A stretch of 63,129 nt of DNA from an uncultured Eubacteriales bacterium (GTDB taxonomy: Bacteria > Bacillota > Clostridia > Oscillospirales > Acutalibacteraceae), in NCBI GenBank assembly GCA_934675165.1, contig CAKUPP010000006.1, forward strand, positions 1 to 63,129, read 5' to 3'. This document shows positions 37,001-45,491 of this stretch, piece after piece. Made by a program: the position numbers and the translations under genes. The notes beneath the pieces are model-generated. The model was given only the letters and a program-made list of their open reading frames with translations, did not search any database and was not told the DNA's origin. Position 1 is the first letter of the stretch; every line of letters starts with the position of its first letter.

Positions 37001-37229
37001 ATTGGATAGCTATTTTCCCCATTGACTTTCCTAAATCTACAAATCGCCTTTTTGAAAGCTGGCTTCTTATTTTTTTAATTACAAATTCATTTGGATTTCC
37101 GCCAATAAAACCTTCTAGTACTTTTTTTATTCCGGAATTTTTTATTTTCTCCAAAAATGGACTTAGTGAAACTATTACAACTTCACTTAATTTTCCACCT
37201 TTATATTTTGAAAAATTTTCTTCTTCCAT
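34095..37229 (-). CDS. Giant metallophosphoesterase with unknown N-terminal domain and beta-helix-like tail
   Basis: The 1044-aa protein has no signal peptide; AAGGATG precedes the start. Residues 1-300 are helical and unrecognised. Residues about 300-400 look like the Fn3-like domain of purple acid phosphatases. The calcineurin-like catalytic core follows with LADSQG, HLGDFVDDG, LGGNHEAR, LLTHKTP and VFGGHDHVY, giving the full set of metal ligands. The last 250 residues repeat short strands (SLKSKVVIDRPLCIRGVAKL, VYLVSSGQNFSLNGMVFSSS), as in a right-handed beta-helix. Substrate unknown. The size, and the absence of a signal for a family usually exported, are odd. Confidence 0.8.
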   Translation of the reverse strand: MEEENFSKYKGGKLSEVVIVSLSPFLEKIKNSGIKKVLEGFIGGNPNEFVIKKIRSQLSKRRFVDLGKSMGKIAIQYRFGGIQIEPVGLLRMLIKRITITDVQIIDSFNSIITQIERKYILDDTYLINKLDDIIFNLSGTEIYKPKNSEEKTLYDLAMLILMNYYKSTDNKPDWIKPAFETIKRGVFIKKWIDFLADYISEMISKVSENIFFDFKVTFDSFAIRTFLNKKTNKGQVSKLISMCGINIRKIIYSFAKSYVSPSFIRGASEIILEIATKFLSDINRNDMKIQEEDCFSDTFWSITVSLGENACRDRNFRWFTNKDNKEAFLEYSLSENFETFKRIQSKASESFKLVPNIHFGLVSSFKAVSVIEHSVELQGIPKGRLFYRLCFGDTHTPVYHLNISKSMDHTKFMVLADSQGMVKSDYDRFLVLFENSLKKFGDVDFSVHLGDFVDDGNNEEYWKWLFSSDAWKNCPIVPLGGNHEARINTLSLKIGVKNPIASHFNLTKVPAQNSVGGMYYSFVHNNITFIVLNTNTGFDEEIDKTQYNFALSAAKNATTPWKILLTHKTPYSNGPHHKDPDVKGIGKQIKALAYEGKIDVVFGGHDHVYVRTPFLAQDDIVDQEKVIDADCRNCYKVFDFSEGTIFITPGTAGVKNYASDDYDQFPKEVSPKINSQVCCEVVADESVLHFKAFSFDFESKEFKDLDSFKLIKNKISKSFIDGATVSKIIKNIPDCPWVDRSFALRRAFMLYKKLDYAEKITVDNYSDLLDLNDHNKSLKVITNSRIVTVKNKKEFLNAVKDKKVGTIITLAEEIKFENKFSLKSKVVIDRPLCIRGVAKLTHVRFILKNNAFLFLADSVCVDNTRKPFSLYASRSCFEMFDTSTLILSDNATINNGYGIGIKKFSINIVGENCKVYLVSSGQNFSLNGMVFSSSALSKIVVNSGKYLSSNNRYTFDVNGNLIVKGGFITSIKGFVNSNIFVLGGIIGEKDNKQSIIPIESLGRVNFDSGKIRQVNGVSAVVNSRKRTDINFKNNFCAEGKILYR

Positions 37230-37251
37230 TTGTATACATCCTTTTAATTTT

Positions 37252-38085
37252 TTATTTACTAAGTGATTTTAAAACTGAGATTTCATCGGCGTAACCCGAA
37301 AGATTTTCTTGAGGAGTTTCCAAAATAAACGGAAGATTTTTTAAAAATTCGTTATTTACTATATTCTCAAAAGCTGCTATACCAATTGTTCCTTTACCTA
37401 TTTTCTCATGCCTATCTTTCTTGCTTCCAATTGCATTTTTACTGTCATTTAAATGAACTGCACGAAGTTTGCTTATGCCTATCTCTTTATCAAATTCTTC
37501 CAAAACACTTTCAAGATTTGATTTAATATCATATCCAGCATCAAAAACGTGACAAGTATCCAAACATACTCCCACTTTATCTTTAATTTCAATATTATTA
37601 ATTATTTTTTTTATCTCTTCAAATTTTCCCCCCACTTCACTACCTTTTCCTGACATAGTTTCTAACAAAATTGTTGTTTTTTGACCAGGAAAAATAATTT
37701 CGTTAAGAGCTTTCAAAATTTGTTCAATCCCTACGTCTATACCTTGTCCTGTATGACTACCGGGGTGAAAATTATAAAAGCTACCGGGAATAAGCTCAGT
37801 TCTTTCAATATCTTCTTTAAATACTCTCTCAGAAAAATTTCTTATATGTTCAGCCGACGAACACAGATTCAATGTATATGGTGCATGAGCAACTATTCTC
37901 GCAAAGTTTTCTTCTGAAGAAAACTTTAAAAATGCCCTTAAGTCCTCCATATCCACCTTCTTGCACGCTCCTCCTCTCGGATTACGTGTAAAATATGCAA
38001 ATGTGTTTGCTCCTATGCTTTTTGCTGTTTCACCCATTGACAAATATCCTTTGCTAGAAGAAAGGTGACAACCTATATTTATCAT
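37252..38085 (-). CDS. nfo: Endonuclease IV (AP endonuclease)
   Basis: The 277-aa TIM-barrel enzyme cuts DNA at abasic sites. Metal ligands are in place: AHAPYTLNL, YNFHPGSH, LLETMSGKG, CLDTCHVFDAGYD, VHLNDSK, DRHEKIGKG and LETPQE. Length is normal. It is part of the minus-strand block, 22 bp from the phosphoesterase gene. Confidence 0.95.
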   Translation of the reverse strand: MINIGCHLSSSKGYLSMGETAKSIGANTFAYFTRNPRGGACKKVDMEDLRAFLKFSSEENFARIVAHAPYTLNLCSSAEHIRNFSERVFKEDIERTELIPGSFYNFHPGSHTGQGIDVGIEQILKALNEIIFPGQKTTILLETMSGKGSEVGGKFEEIKKIINNIEIKDKVGVCLDTCHVFDAGYDIKSNLESVLEEFDKEIGISKLRAVHLNDSKNAIGSKKDRHEKIGKGTIGIAAFENIVNNEFLKNLPFILETPQENLSGYADEISVLKSLSK

Positions 38086-38195
38086 CTCAAATCACCGCTT
38101 TTTCTTTATCTTTTATTTTACTTATATTTCTTTATATCCATTATAAACCATTAGTTACCATAATCCAATAATTTTTTTACTTTAAATCTACAAAC

Positions 38196-39665
38196 CTACA
38201 TATTCCTTCTTTCACCATAAACATATGTCATCATAACACCTAAAATGAACCAAAAAAAGCCAACCATAAACGTCATATCAAAAAGTATAGCTTTTTCAAA
38301 CATACAATAGCCACAATAAGCAACCAGAGCAGAAAAAAGTCTGGTAATCACACCAAAATTAGGGATTGAAAAATTTAATAGCATATATTTACAAATATCA
38401 ATTGCAACTAGAAATGAAAACAATGCAAAAATTATAAACCCAACAGCCCCATAACAAACTAAAATAGTAAGATATCCATTATGCAAGTCAGGATGAATAA
38501 GTCCTCCTGGCATATATTTTTTACTATATTTGATAAGATTTGCTCGCCCCATACCTATCACCGGATGGTGCTTAAAAATTTCAACACCCTGCTTGAAAAG
38601 ATATTTTCTGCCACTACTGACATCATATGGTTCATGTCGCCCTATCGTTAAATCTGGGATCTCATCTTTTCTATCATTTTCGTCAACTACTGATTTAATC
38701 TCATTTTCTTCCTTAGATTCTAACTTAACTACAGAACCATTTAAATTCCAACCATCTGCAAAATTTTTTATCATTTCCTCTTGTTTATGTACACCCGTTA
38801 TTGTGCCACCTATAAATCTTTGACACACACTCCTAAACGTAAACGAAAGTGACATTGCAATAATACAAAAAGCGATTGTAATCATAACACTCTTTACAAA
38901 CTTTACACCACCGGTTGAAGGACTCCTAAAAAATAAATTGCAAAACACTCGAATTGTACTGTATAAAATCAAAAACAAAAAAGATGCATTCGAATCAGAT
39001 AAAAATAAACACAAACAACATGTAATTACAGTTGCAACTATAACCCATAAACTAATGCCAGCATCTTTCAATTTATGACGCATATGATAAGAACTTAACA
39101 TATCGCATGCAACAATCGCTTCAATCATAGAAAAAGCTAATATATTGGAGTTTGTATATATTCCAATAAGCCTATTCCTATATATACCAAGGTAGTATCC
39201 ACAAAAACAAAATTCGTTATTCAAAAACAATGTGCACAGTGAGGCCAAACCGCCAATTAATCCAAAAAATATAAAAAATTTGAATACATATACAAGTTCC
39301 CGCTCTGCATTTTGATAAGAAGTGTCGATATACATTCCAAAAAACATAAAAAAGCAAATAGCCGTATATCCCATTATAACCATGTTTGGTATGATCCAAA
39401 GTGAAACATGTACTATAGAGGTAATAATCATAATAGCTAAAAACGAAAACAAAAGATACCCATATTTCACCTTAAAAGCCAATTTGTTAATAAAACAATT
39501 ATGTATCAAAATAAAAAATCCCCACGTCAAAACCGCACATTTAAATGCAAGAAAAACTACATCTAAAAATGCTATCATTTCAAAAGATAAAGTAAGCAAA
39601 AATATTAATCTAAAACTTTCTGCATCAGTCAGTTTATCTCTAATAGTTCTCTGGGGATTATTCAA
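38196..39665 (-). CDS. O-antigen ligase/polymerase-like membrane protein (WaaL/Wzy family)
   Basis: The 489-aa protein has about eleven transmembrane helices and one large loop (about residues 270-390) ending in GMGRANLIKYSKKYMPGG and HPDLHNGYLTILVCYGAVG, the conserved Wzy_C region of glycan ligases and polymerases. It lies 17 bp downstream of the aminotransferase gene, so it should act on the lipid-linked glycan started by the sugar transferase. Which acceptor it uses is unknown. Confidence 0.8.
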   Translation of the reverse strand: MNNPQRTIRDKLTDAESFRLIFLLTLSFEMIAFLDVVFLAFKCAVLTWGFFILIHNCFINKLAFKVKYGYLLFSFLAIMIITSIVHVSLWIIPNMVIMGYTAICFFMFFGMYIDTSYQNAERELVYVFKFFIFFGLIGGLASLCTLFLNNEFCFCGYYLGIYRNRLIGIYTNSNILAFSMIEAIVACDMLSSYHMRHKLKDAGISLWVIVATVITCCLCLFLSDSNASFLFLILYSTIRVFCNLFFRSPSTGGVKFVKSVMITIAFCIIAMSLSFTFRSVCQRFIGGTITGVHKQEEMIKNFADGWNLNGSVVKLESKEENEIKSVVDENDRKDEIPDLTIGRHEPYDVSSGRKYLFKQGVEIFKHHPVIGMGRANLIKYSKKYMPGGLIHPDLHNGYLTILVCYGAVGFIIFALFSFLVAIDICKYMLLNFSIPNFGVITRLFSALVAYCGYCMFEKAILFDMTFMVGFFWFILGVMMTYVYGERRNM

Positions 39666-39682
39666 AAGTTGTCGTCTCCTTT

Positions 39683-40879
39683 TTATAAATTTTCTCTACA
39701 TTTTTCTATCACATACTCAACATCCTCGTCAGAAAGAAGAGTGTGAAGCGGCAACGTTACTTCATTTACGAACATATCAAATGCGTTCGGATAATCCTCT
39801 ACTTTAAAACCAAGATTTTTATACGCTGTAAGCATAGGTAGCGTTTTATAATGAACATTTGCTGCAATACCTTGCTTTGCTAAATTTTCAATAAATTTGT
39901 TTCTAAAATCAGAATCTTTACCTAAAAGCCTTGTGATATACAAGTGACAACTAGATGTAGCAGTCTCAGTTAAATGTGGCAAAGACCTTATACTACAATC
40001 TTTAAACCCTTCATTATATTTTTTTACAATATCACGTCTTCTTTTTAGCATACTTTCATATCTACTCAACTGAGAAATGCCCAAAGAAGCCGATATATCG
40101 GTCATATTACACTTGTAAGCAGGAGAGATTATATCATATTCCCAACAACCCGCTTTTGTTTTCGCAAGTGCATCTTTATTTTGACCATGAAGTGACAAAA
40201 GCATATACGATTTATATATTTCATGATTGTCTACGCCATCTATATCTTTCCAGGTAACTGCACCACCCTCGGCAGTAGTCAAGTTTTTAACAGCGTGAAA
40301 AGAAAAACACGTAAAATCTGCTGCACTTCCAGACATTTTCCCATTTCGGCACGCACCAAAAGAATGAGCTCCATCTGCCAAAACAACAGGTCTACCTATT
40401 TTTTCTTGTATTTCATTTTGAGGATTAAAAAGATGTTTTTTACTTTTAACTACTTCAAAAATTTTTTCGTAGTTGCACATTACTCCGCCGATATCAACAG
40501 GAATCACAACTTTAGTCTTTTCAGTTATTGCATCAGCAAGCTTTTCGTAATCCATTTCAAATGAATCCTTTGCAGTATCAACCAGCACTGGAGTCGCTCC
40601 AACATGGCAAATAACACTGCACGAAGCAGTATAAGTATATGCGCTGGTAATAACTTCATCACCAGGTCCTACTCCCAATACCCTTAAAGTCATTTCAAGA
40701 CATGCCGTGGCCGAATTAAGCGCAACTGCACAATTTATATCACAATATGAAGCTATTTTTTTTTCAAAAAGTTTTGTTTTTGGACCAGTTGTAATCCATC
40801 CTGATCTCAAAGCTTCAGTAACACTTTTAATATCTTCTTCTGAAATATCCGGAGGTGAAAATTTTATGATTCTATCCAA
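39683..40879 (-). CDS. DegT/DnrJ/EryC1-family sugar aminotransferase
   Basis: I choose the TTG at 40879 (MDRIIKFSPPDISEED) because AAGGAGA stands 8 bp upstream; the longer frame to 40924 would overlap the upstream gene. The 398-aa PLP enzyme has SGWITTGPKTKLFEKKIA, TSAYTYTASC, DGAHSFGA and the Schiff-base lysine in CFSFHAVKNLTTAEGG. These enzymes aminate nucleotide-linked keto-sugars, which with the sugar transferase suggests a bacillosamine-like or related amino-sugar glycan. Confidence 0.9.
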   Translation of the reverse strand: MDRIIKFSPPDISEEDIKSVTEALRSGWITTGPKTKLFEKKIASYCDINCAVALNSATACLEMTLRVLGVGPGDEVITSAYTYTASCSVICHVGATPVLVDTAKDSFEMDYEKLADAITEKTKVVIPVDIGGVMCNYEKIFEVVKSKKHLFNPQNEIQEKIGRPVVLADGAHSFGACRNGKMSGSAADFTCFSFHAVKNLTTAEGGAVTWKDIDGVDNHEIYKSYMLLSLHGQNKDALAKTKAGCWEYDIISPAYKCNMTDISASLGISQLSRYESMLKRRRDIVKKYNEGFKDCSIRSLPHLTETATSSCHLYITRLLGKDSDFRNKFIENLAKQGIAANVHYKTLPMLTAYKNLGFKVEDYPNAFDMFVNEVTLPLHTLLSDEDVEYVIEKCRENL

Positions 40880-40902
40880 CTTTAAAAATCTCCTTACATT
40901 TT

Positions 40903-41586
40903 TTATTTTTTTAAAACAGCACAAATAGTTTTTAAAATTATCTTAATATCATAGGCAATACTCATTTTTTCGATGTATTCAATGTTATACTTCATTTTTT
41001 GTGGTAAAACTTCTTTAACATATACTTCATCAGGATTATTTGCATTTTCTAACATTTTCGATTCATCTTTGTAAATTATACTTGCAAGAGACGTTACCCC
41101 TGCAGGTATTAATAGTGTAGCCAGCATTTCATCAGTATACTGCAGTACATATTTTTGGACCTCTGGTCGAGGACCTACAAAAGAGAGTTCTCCTCTAATT
41201 ATGTTAAAAATCTGTGGCAATTCATCAATTCGATACTTACGAAGCCATTTGCCACATCTTGTTATTCTTGGATCATCCCCAGTAGTAACTTGTGTGCCAA
41301 TTTTTTCTGCATCTTCGACCATAGTCCTAAATTTGAATATGTCAAATACTTTCCCGCATTGCGTTATTCTCTTTTGCTTAAATATTACTTTCCCAGGAGA
41401 ATCACATTTAATAATTATACATGTCGTGATCAAAACAGGAAATAAAATAATTGCCATAATCAAGGAAAAAATCAAATCAAAAACTCGTTTGAAAAAAAGT
41501 ATATATTTTTTACGCATCAACATTTTATGATACTTAGCAACAATTTCATTTTTCATAAACATGGGAATTTCTTCATAATCAACCAA
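40903..41586 (-). CDS. Undecaprenyl-phosphate sugar-1-phosphate transferase
   Basis: The 227-aa monotopic membrane enzyme has one hydrophobic hairpin (LIFSLIMAIILFPVLITTCI) and the bacterial sugar transferase core KFRTMVEDAEKIG, KWLRKYRIDELPQIFNI and GELSFVGPRPEV. It is of the short PglC/WcaJ-core type and moves a sugar phosphate onto undecaprenyl phosphate, the first step of a surface glycan. It starts at TTG after AAGGTG and heads the three-gene glycan set. No glycosyltransferases or flippase accompany it here. Confidence 0.92.
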   Translation of the reverse strand: MVDYEEIPMFMKNEIVAKYHKMLMRKKYILFFKRVFDLIFSLIMAIILFPVLITTCIIIKCDSPGKVIFKQKRITQCGKVFDIFKFRTMVEDAEKIGTQVTTGDDPRITRCGKWLRKYRIDELPQIFNIIRGELSFVGPRPEVQKYVLQYTDEMLATLLIPAGVTSLASIIYKDESKMLENANNPDEVYVKEVLPQKMKYNIEYIEKMSIAYDIKIILKTICAVLKK

Positions 41587-41824
41587 ACATCATCACACCT
41601 TAACTATTATTCGTTTTAATAAGAAACTATCATAACCCTACTAATAAAATTATATATTCCTACAAGGGAATTTTCAATACTTTAAAAATTCAAGTTTTTT
41701 ATTTTATTAAAGAATTTTACTCATTTTAATCGAGTTCAATTTTTAGAACATTCTGTTTTTTATCACAAAAAATAAGGCACCACACTTTTTAAATTCACAA
41801 AATACAAATTTGTAATTTAAGAGC
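41587..41824. other. Divergent intergenic region
   Basis: The AT-rich 350-bp gap between the sugar transferase (minus) and rpsO (plus) holds the rpsO promoter at its right end. Apart from that I see no gene or clear structure. Confidence 0.4.
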
Positions 41825-41853
41825 TTTACTTTTTTAAATATTTATGGTACAAT
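41825..41853 (+). promoter_or_regulatory. rpsO promoter
   Basis: TTTACT (41825-41830) and TACAAT (41848-41853) with a 17-bp spacer lie about 80 bp before the rpsO start. The leader between them may hold an S15 autoregulatory fold, but I could not draw a convincing one. Confidence 0.6.
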
Positions 41854-41933
41854 ATAGACCTACTACCCCCGATTTTGGATTAATTTCTAAAATTGATGCT
41901 TGGCATTTGGGTAAATTTAGAGAGGTGTAAAAT

Positions 41934-42200
41934 ATGTTAACAAAAGAATGCAAAAATTCAATTATTCGTGAATATGCTCTTCATGAAGGTGACACTGGGT
42001 CTCCAGAAGTTCAAATCGCTCTTTTAACCAAGAGAATCAATGATCTTACTGAACATTTAAAAACACACAAGAAAGATCATCATTCCAGAAGGGGCCTTTT
42101 AATTATGGTAGGTCACAGAAGGGGTCTTTTAAATTATCTTATTAGTATCGATATCGAGAGATACAGATCGATTATTTCAAGATTGGGTATTCGTAAATAA
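41934..42200 (+). CDS. rpsO: Ribosomal protein S15
   Basis: The 88-aa protein binds 16S rRNA helix H22. It is collinear with S15 throughout: EYALHEGDTGSPEVQIALLT, HLKTHKKDHHSRRGLL and LLNYLISIDIERYRSIISRL. GAGAGGTG precedes the ATG and an intrinsic terminator follows, so it is monocistronic; the common partner pnp is absent. Confidence 0.97.
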   Translation: MLTKECKNSIIREYALHEGDTGSPEVQIALLTKRINDLTEHLKTHKKDHHSRRGLLIMVGHRRGLLNYLISIDIERYRSIISRLGIRK

Positions 42201-42212
42201 AGTTTTTGTTTT

Positions 42213-42234
42213 GCAGCCGTATGGCTGCTTTTTT
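42213..42234 (+). terminator. rpsO terminator
   Basis: GCAGCC and GGCTGC form a perfect 6-bp stem with a 4-base loop, followed by six T. Confidence 0.9.
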
Positions 42235-42623
42235 GTATTTTATACAGGTTTAATGTTAAAAAATGTACAAAGCCGAAGATACTTGTAGAAATATATTGTT
42301 TTTTGTAGAAAATGATATAAAAATTAATTATTTATGACGTTTAACAAAAGATGAAAATATTTTAATAGACATTTTCATCTAAAATCTAGTAATATATTTT
42401 ACGCTACAAAAATAAAAAATAAATTTTGTAAGTAATTTTATACATAAATTTTTAATTAAGTATAAAATTTAACTGTATTTTAAAACGAAAAATGATAGGC
42501 TCTAGTCGAAAATAGTAGTAAAATATCGAAAAATAGTGAATTGAGTCGAAAAATTTAGGTTGAATCTTTGCCAAAATATGTCTAGGATTAAAGTATCTGA
42601 GACGTCGATTGGAGGTGCTTGAT
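42235..42623 (+). promoter_or_regulatory. Regulatory gap with 20-bp phased CGAA repeats
   Basis: This 390-bp gap holds a 10-bp inverted repeat (AGATGAAAAT and ATTTTCATCT, 42349-42380) and four copies of CGAAA(A) starting at 42486, 42507, 42527 and 42547, that is at 21, 20 and 20 bp. Three are preceded by T and followed by A-tracts (TCGAAAA). The last copy ends about 70 bp before the next start codon. The regular spacing equals two DNA turns, as in a multi-site operator or curved DNA. Confidence 0.5.
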
Positions 42624-42908
42624 ATGAGCGTAAAAGAAGTTTATGAAAAGGTTCTCTCTGTAGAAATTCCAAAAACTATTAGATACAGTATAGTAGAAAA
42701 ATTAATCGATGGTTTTGTGCACTACGGAATAAAAATTTCATCAGTTGTAGGAGATTCCGACGAAAGAGAAGACACTGCCGTAGAACTCATTTCGCGCGAT
42801 AAAGAAATTGTTGAAAAATTGATTGAGTATTTGTATGAAAATTCCGTAGATACCATCCATTTTAAAGACGTAGTTGAGGATTATATTTTTAAATTAAACA
42901 ATAAATAA
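42624..42908 (+). CDS. Unknown small acidic protein
   Basis: The ATG at 42624 (MSVKEVYEKVLSV) follows GGAGGTG; an in-frame TTG at 42609 overlaps that site. The 94-aa product is mixed helix and strand, acidic, and without cysteine, signal or membrane segment. No family is recognised. The phased repeats upstream suggest it is a regulated single gene. Confidence 0.65.
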   Translation: MSVKEVYEKVLSVEIPKTIRYSIVEKLIDGFVHYGIKISSVVGDSDEREDTAVELISRDKEIVEKLIEYLYENSVDTIHFKDVVEDYIFKLNNK

Positions 42909-42922
42909 TTTCTGATATTTTT

Positions 42923-42959
42923 AAAGAGCCGGTTGCACCAACGGTGCATCTGGCTCTTT
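42923..42959 (+). terminator. Terminator hairpin
   Basis: AAAGAGCC pairs with GGCTCTTT, and GCACC with GGTGC, around a small internal mismatch. Confidence 0.75.
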
Positions 42960-43059
42960 GTGTTTGTGAAACATTAAGTTTATTCAGCAGACATGCATAC
43001 AGATGTTATGTGTTGTTTTATAGCTGCATTTATTTAAATTGAAAAATACACTTAAAAAT

Positions 43060-44433
43060 TTAATTTACAGCTTCTTCAATCGCTTGCCGTACATTCTTTG
43101 CACCTATAATTTTGATGTTATATTTACTAGTGTTAATAATAGATTTATAACTATAATACGGAATAATACATTTTTTGAATCCCAATCTTTCGGCCTCTAA
43201 AATTCTAATTTCACAGTTTGGAACTGAACGTATTTCACCCGCAAGACCTATTTCACCAAATGCTATTACGCTATCATTTACAACAATATCTTTTAAACTA
43301 GAAACAAGTGCAATTGCCACAGATAAATCTGCCGCCGGCTCTTCTAGCCTTATTCCACCTACAACATTAATATACGCATCCATAGAAGAAAAGAAATATC
43401 CAGCACGTTTTTCTAACACCGCCAATATCAATGACATACGATTGTAATCAAATCCTGTAGCCATTCTCCTTGGATTCCCAAAATTTGTAGTTGTTACCAA
43501 ACCTTGAACCTCTGTTAAAATTGGTCTAGATCCTTCCATTACACATGCTACGCAAATACCAGGAACACCTTGAGGTTTACCTGCTAATAACATAACGGAC
43601 GGATTTTCTACTTCTTTCAGTCCTGTATTATCCATCCGAAATACGCCTATTTCATTAGTTGAACCGTGCCTATTTTTCACCGCTCTTAAGATACGATAAG
43701 AAGTTTGACTATCACCTTCAAAATATAATACAGCATCTACCATGTGTTCAAGAACCTTCGGGCCAGCTATTGCACCATCCTTATTTACGTGACCAATAAG
43801 TATAACTGTTATGTCAAATGATTTTGAAATTTTTAAAAATGTATTTGCACATTCTTTTACTTGAGACACACTACCCGGAAATGTTGAAGATTCCGGATTA
43901 CTCATAGTTTGTACAGAATCAACAATAACAATGTCGGGACGTGTTAGTTCTATTTCGGCAGATATCAAACTTACGTTAGTTTCTGTCATAATAAAAAGAT
44001 TTTCATTGTGAACTCCCAGTCTTGAAGCTCTCATTTTTATTTGCCTTTTAGATTCTTCTCCAGATACATAAAGAATTTTTAAACTTTTATCAAGATAATT
44101 ACAAATTTGCAGCAAAAGTGTGGATTTTCCTATTCCAGGCGTTCCACCTAACAAAGATAAAGAACCCTTTACTATGCCACCGCCAAACACTCTATCCAAT
44201 TCATTAAAACCCGTGCTATAACGAGTTTCTTCATTTATATCAATACTACTCATAGGTATTTGGGAAATTTGTGAAGGATTTAGTTTTATCGTTTGCCCTT
44301 TTGATTTTTGTGATAATTCTCTAATTTCTTCAATCATCGTGTTTCCTTGCCCGCATGATGGGCAAATACCATTCCATTTTGCAGATTCAAATCCACACTC
44401 TGAACAAACAAATACATTTTTTATTTTTCTCAT
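43060..44433 (-). CDS. radA: DNA repair protein RadA
   Basis: The 457-aa protein is a branch-migration helicase in recombination. It has an N-terminal zinc finger (CSECGF ... CPSCGQ), Walker A in GGTPGIGKSTLL, Walker B in PDIVIVDSVQTM, the RadA motif as KNRHGSTNEIG (KNRFG in the type members) and a Lon-protease-like C-terminal domain (INVVGGIRLEEPAADLSVAI). Length is normal. Confidence 0.96.
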   Translation of the reverse strand: MRKIKNVFVCSECGFESAKWNGICPSCGQGNTMIEEIRELSQKSKGQTIKLNPSQISQIPMSSIDINEETRYSTGFNELDRVFGGGIVKGSLSLLGGTPGIGKSTLLLQICNYLDKSLKILYVSGEESKRQIKMRASRLGVHNENLFIMTETNVSLISAEIELTRPDIVIVDSVQTMSNPESSTFPGSVSQVKECANTFLKISKSFDITVILIGHVNKDGAIAGPKVLEHMVDAVLYFEGDSQTSYRILRAVKNRHGSTNEIGVFRMDNTGLKEVENPSVMLLAGKPQGVPGICVACVMEGSRPILTEVQGLVTTTNFGNPRRMATGFDYNRMSLILAVLEKRAGYFFSSMDAYINVVGGIRLEEPAADLSVAIALVSSLKDIVVNDSVIAFGEIGLAGEIRSVPNCEIRILEAERLGFKKCIIPYYSYKSIINTSKYNIKIIGAKNVRQAIEEAVN

Positions 44434-44521
44434 ATGCCAATACTTCCTTTTTATAATCTATAAAAAAATTATAAAAAAGCCTGCTAATAAAAGCAACTGG
44501 TTATTTCAAAGTAAATTAAGT

Positions 44522-45265
44522 TTAAGCATTTAAAAAATAATTGGAGATACCACAAAAAATAGAAAATGCCATATTTTTTTGATAACTTGAATTCATAAGC
44601 TTCTGTGCTTCATCAGGATTAGAAATAAATCCACATTCTACCACTACAGCAGGAATTTGAGCATTACGAAGCAGAAAAATATTTTTATCTGCTGGCTTTG
44701 TTTCGCGTGTATTCTCTGGCTGTAAAAGATTTGTAACTGAGTTTTTGATGCTTGTTGCGAGATTTTGACTATTTGGATCATTCTTAGAATAAAATATTTG
44801 AGTTCCAAAATATTTAGGATTTGGAAATTTGTTTTGATGAATGCTTACAAATATCGTATCAGGATTGGAGTTGCTTTTTATTATTTCCATACGATTGTGA
44901 AGGTCTGAACGCTTTTTTTCACGCGTTGATTTAGCGTCACTATCGTATATTGAAATATCCTTGTCACGTGTCATAATTATGTTGTATCCAGCCGCTTCCA
45001 AAAAATCACGAAGCTTTAAAGAGATATTTAAATTTATATTTTTTTCTATTATTTTATTATCTCCAACTGCACCACCATCTTCACCACCATGACCCGGATC
45101 TAAAATAATAGTTTTTTTGTTTTGTACCTGCAAATTTTTTTCACTCTCTGCTGCTTTAAATCTCACAGCAGCGAGTCCCGATATCATTAGAATAAAAATT
45201 GATGCTGTGGCACAAACAATGAAATTATTTTGAATAAAATTTTTGGTTAACTTTAAAAAATTCAA
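44522..45265 (-). CDS. cwlD: N-acetylmuramoyl-L-alanine amidase, CwlD-like
   Basis: I take the TTG at 45265 (MNFLKLTKNFI) as start since AAGGAG stands 8 bp upstream. The 247-aa protein has an N-terminal membrane anchor and an Amidase_3 domain: ILDPGHGGEDGGAVG, the glutamate in IIEKNINLNISLKL, VSIHQNKF and PAVVVECGFISN. In spore formers CwlD helps make muramic delta-lactam of the cortex. The assignment to CwlD rather than a general amidase rests on length and overall look. Confidence 0.82.
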   Translation of the reverse strand: MNFLKLTKNFIQNNFIVCATASIFILMISGLAAVRFKAAESEKNLQVQNKKTIILDPGHGGEDGGAVGDNKIIEKNINLNISLKLRDFLEAAGYNIIMTRDKDISIYDSDAKSTREKKRSDLHNRMEIIKSNSNPDTIFVSIHQNKFPNPKYFGTQIFYSKNDPNSQNLATSIKNSVTNLLQPENTRETKPADKNIFLLRNAQIPAVVVECGFISNPDEAQKLMNSSYQKNMAFSIFCGISNYFLNA

Positions 45266-45491
45266 AACTATCACTCCTTGTATAGTAAGTTTATGTTGTA
45301 CAGATGATTTTAATACTTTTACATTTTCAAAATTATAAATTAAAATCAAAAAGCATTTCTCACAAAATAAGTTTATTTTAAATAAATTAATTTAACCTTT
45401 TTGTAAATCTTATATATAGGAACAAAAAATACTTTGTGATATAATTTACCCGCGGTGGCGTAAATCAATTTATGAAAGAGAGACGACTATA

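Noticed and set aside
42500..42556. Spo0A boxes upstream of the 42624 gene
   Set aside because: The copies read AGTCGAA or ATCGAA rather than TGTCGAA; reported only as phased repeats.
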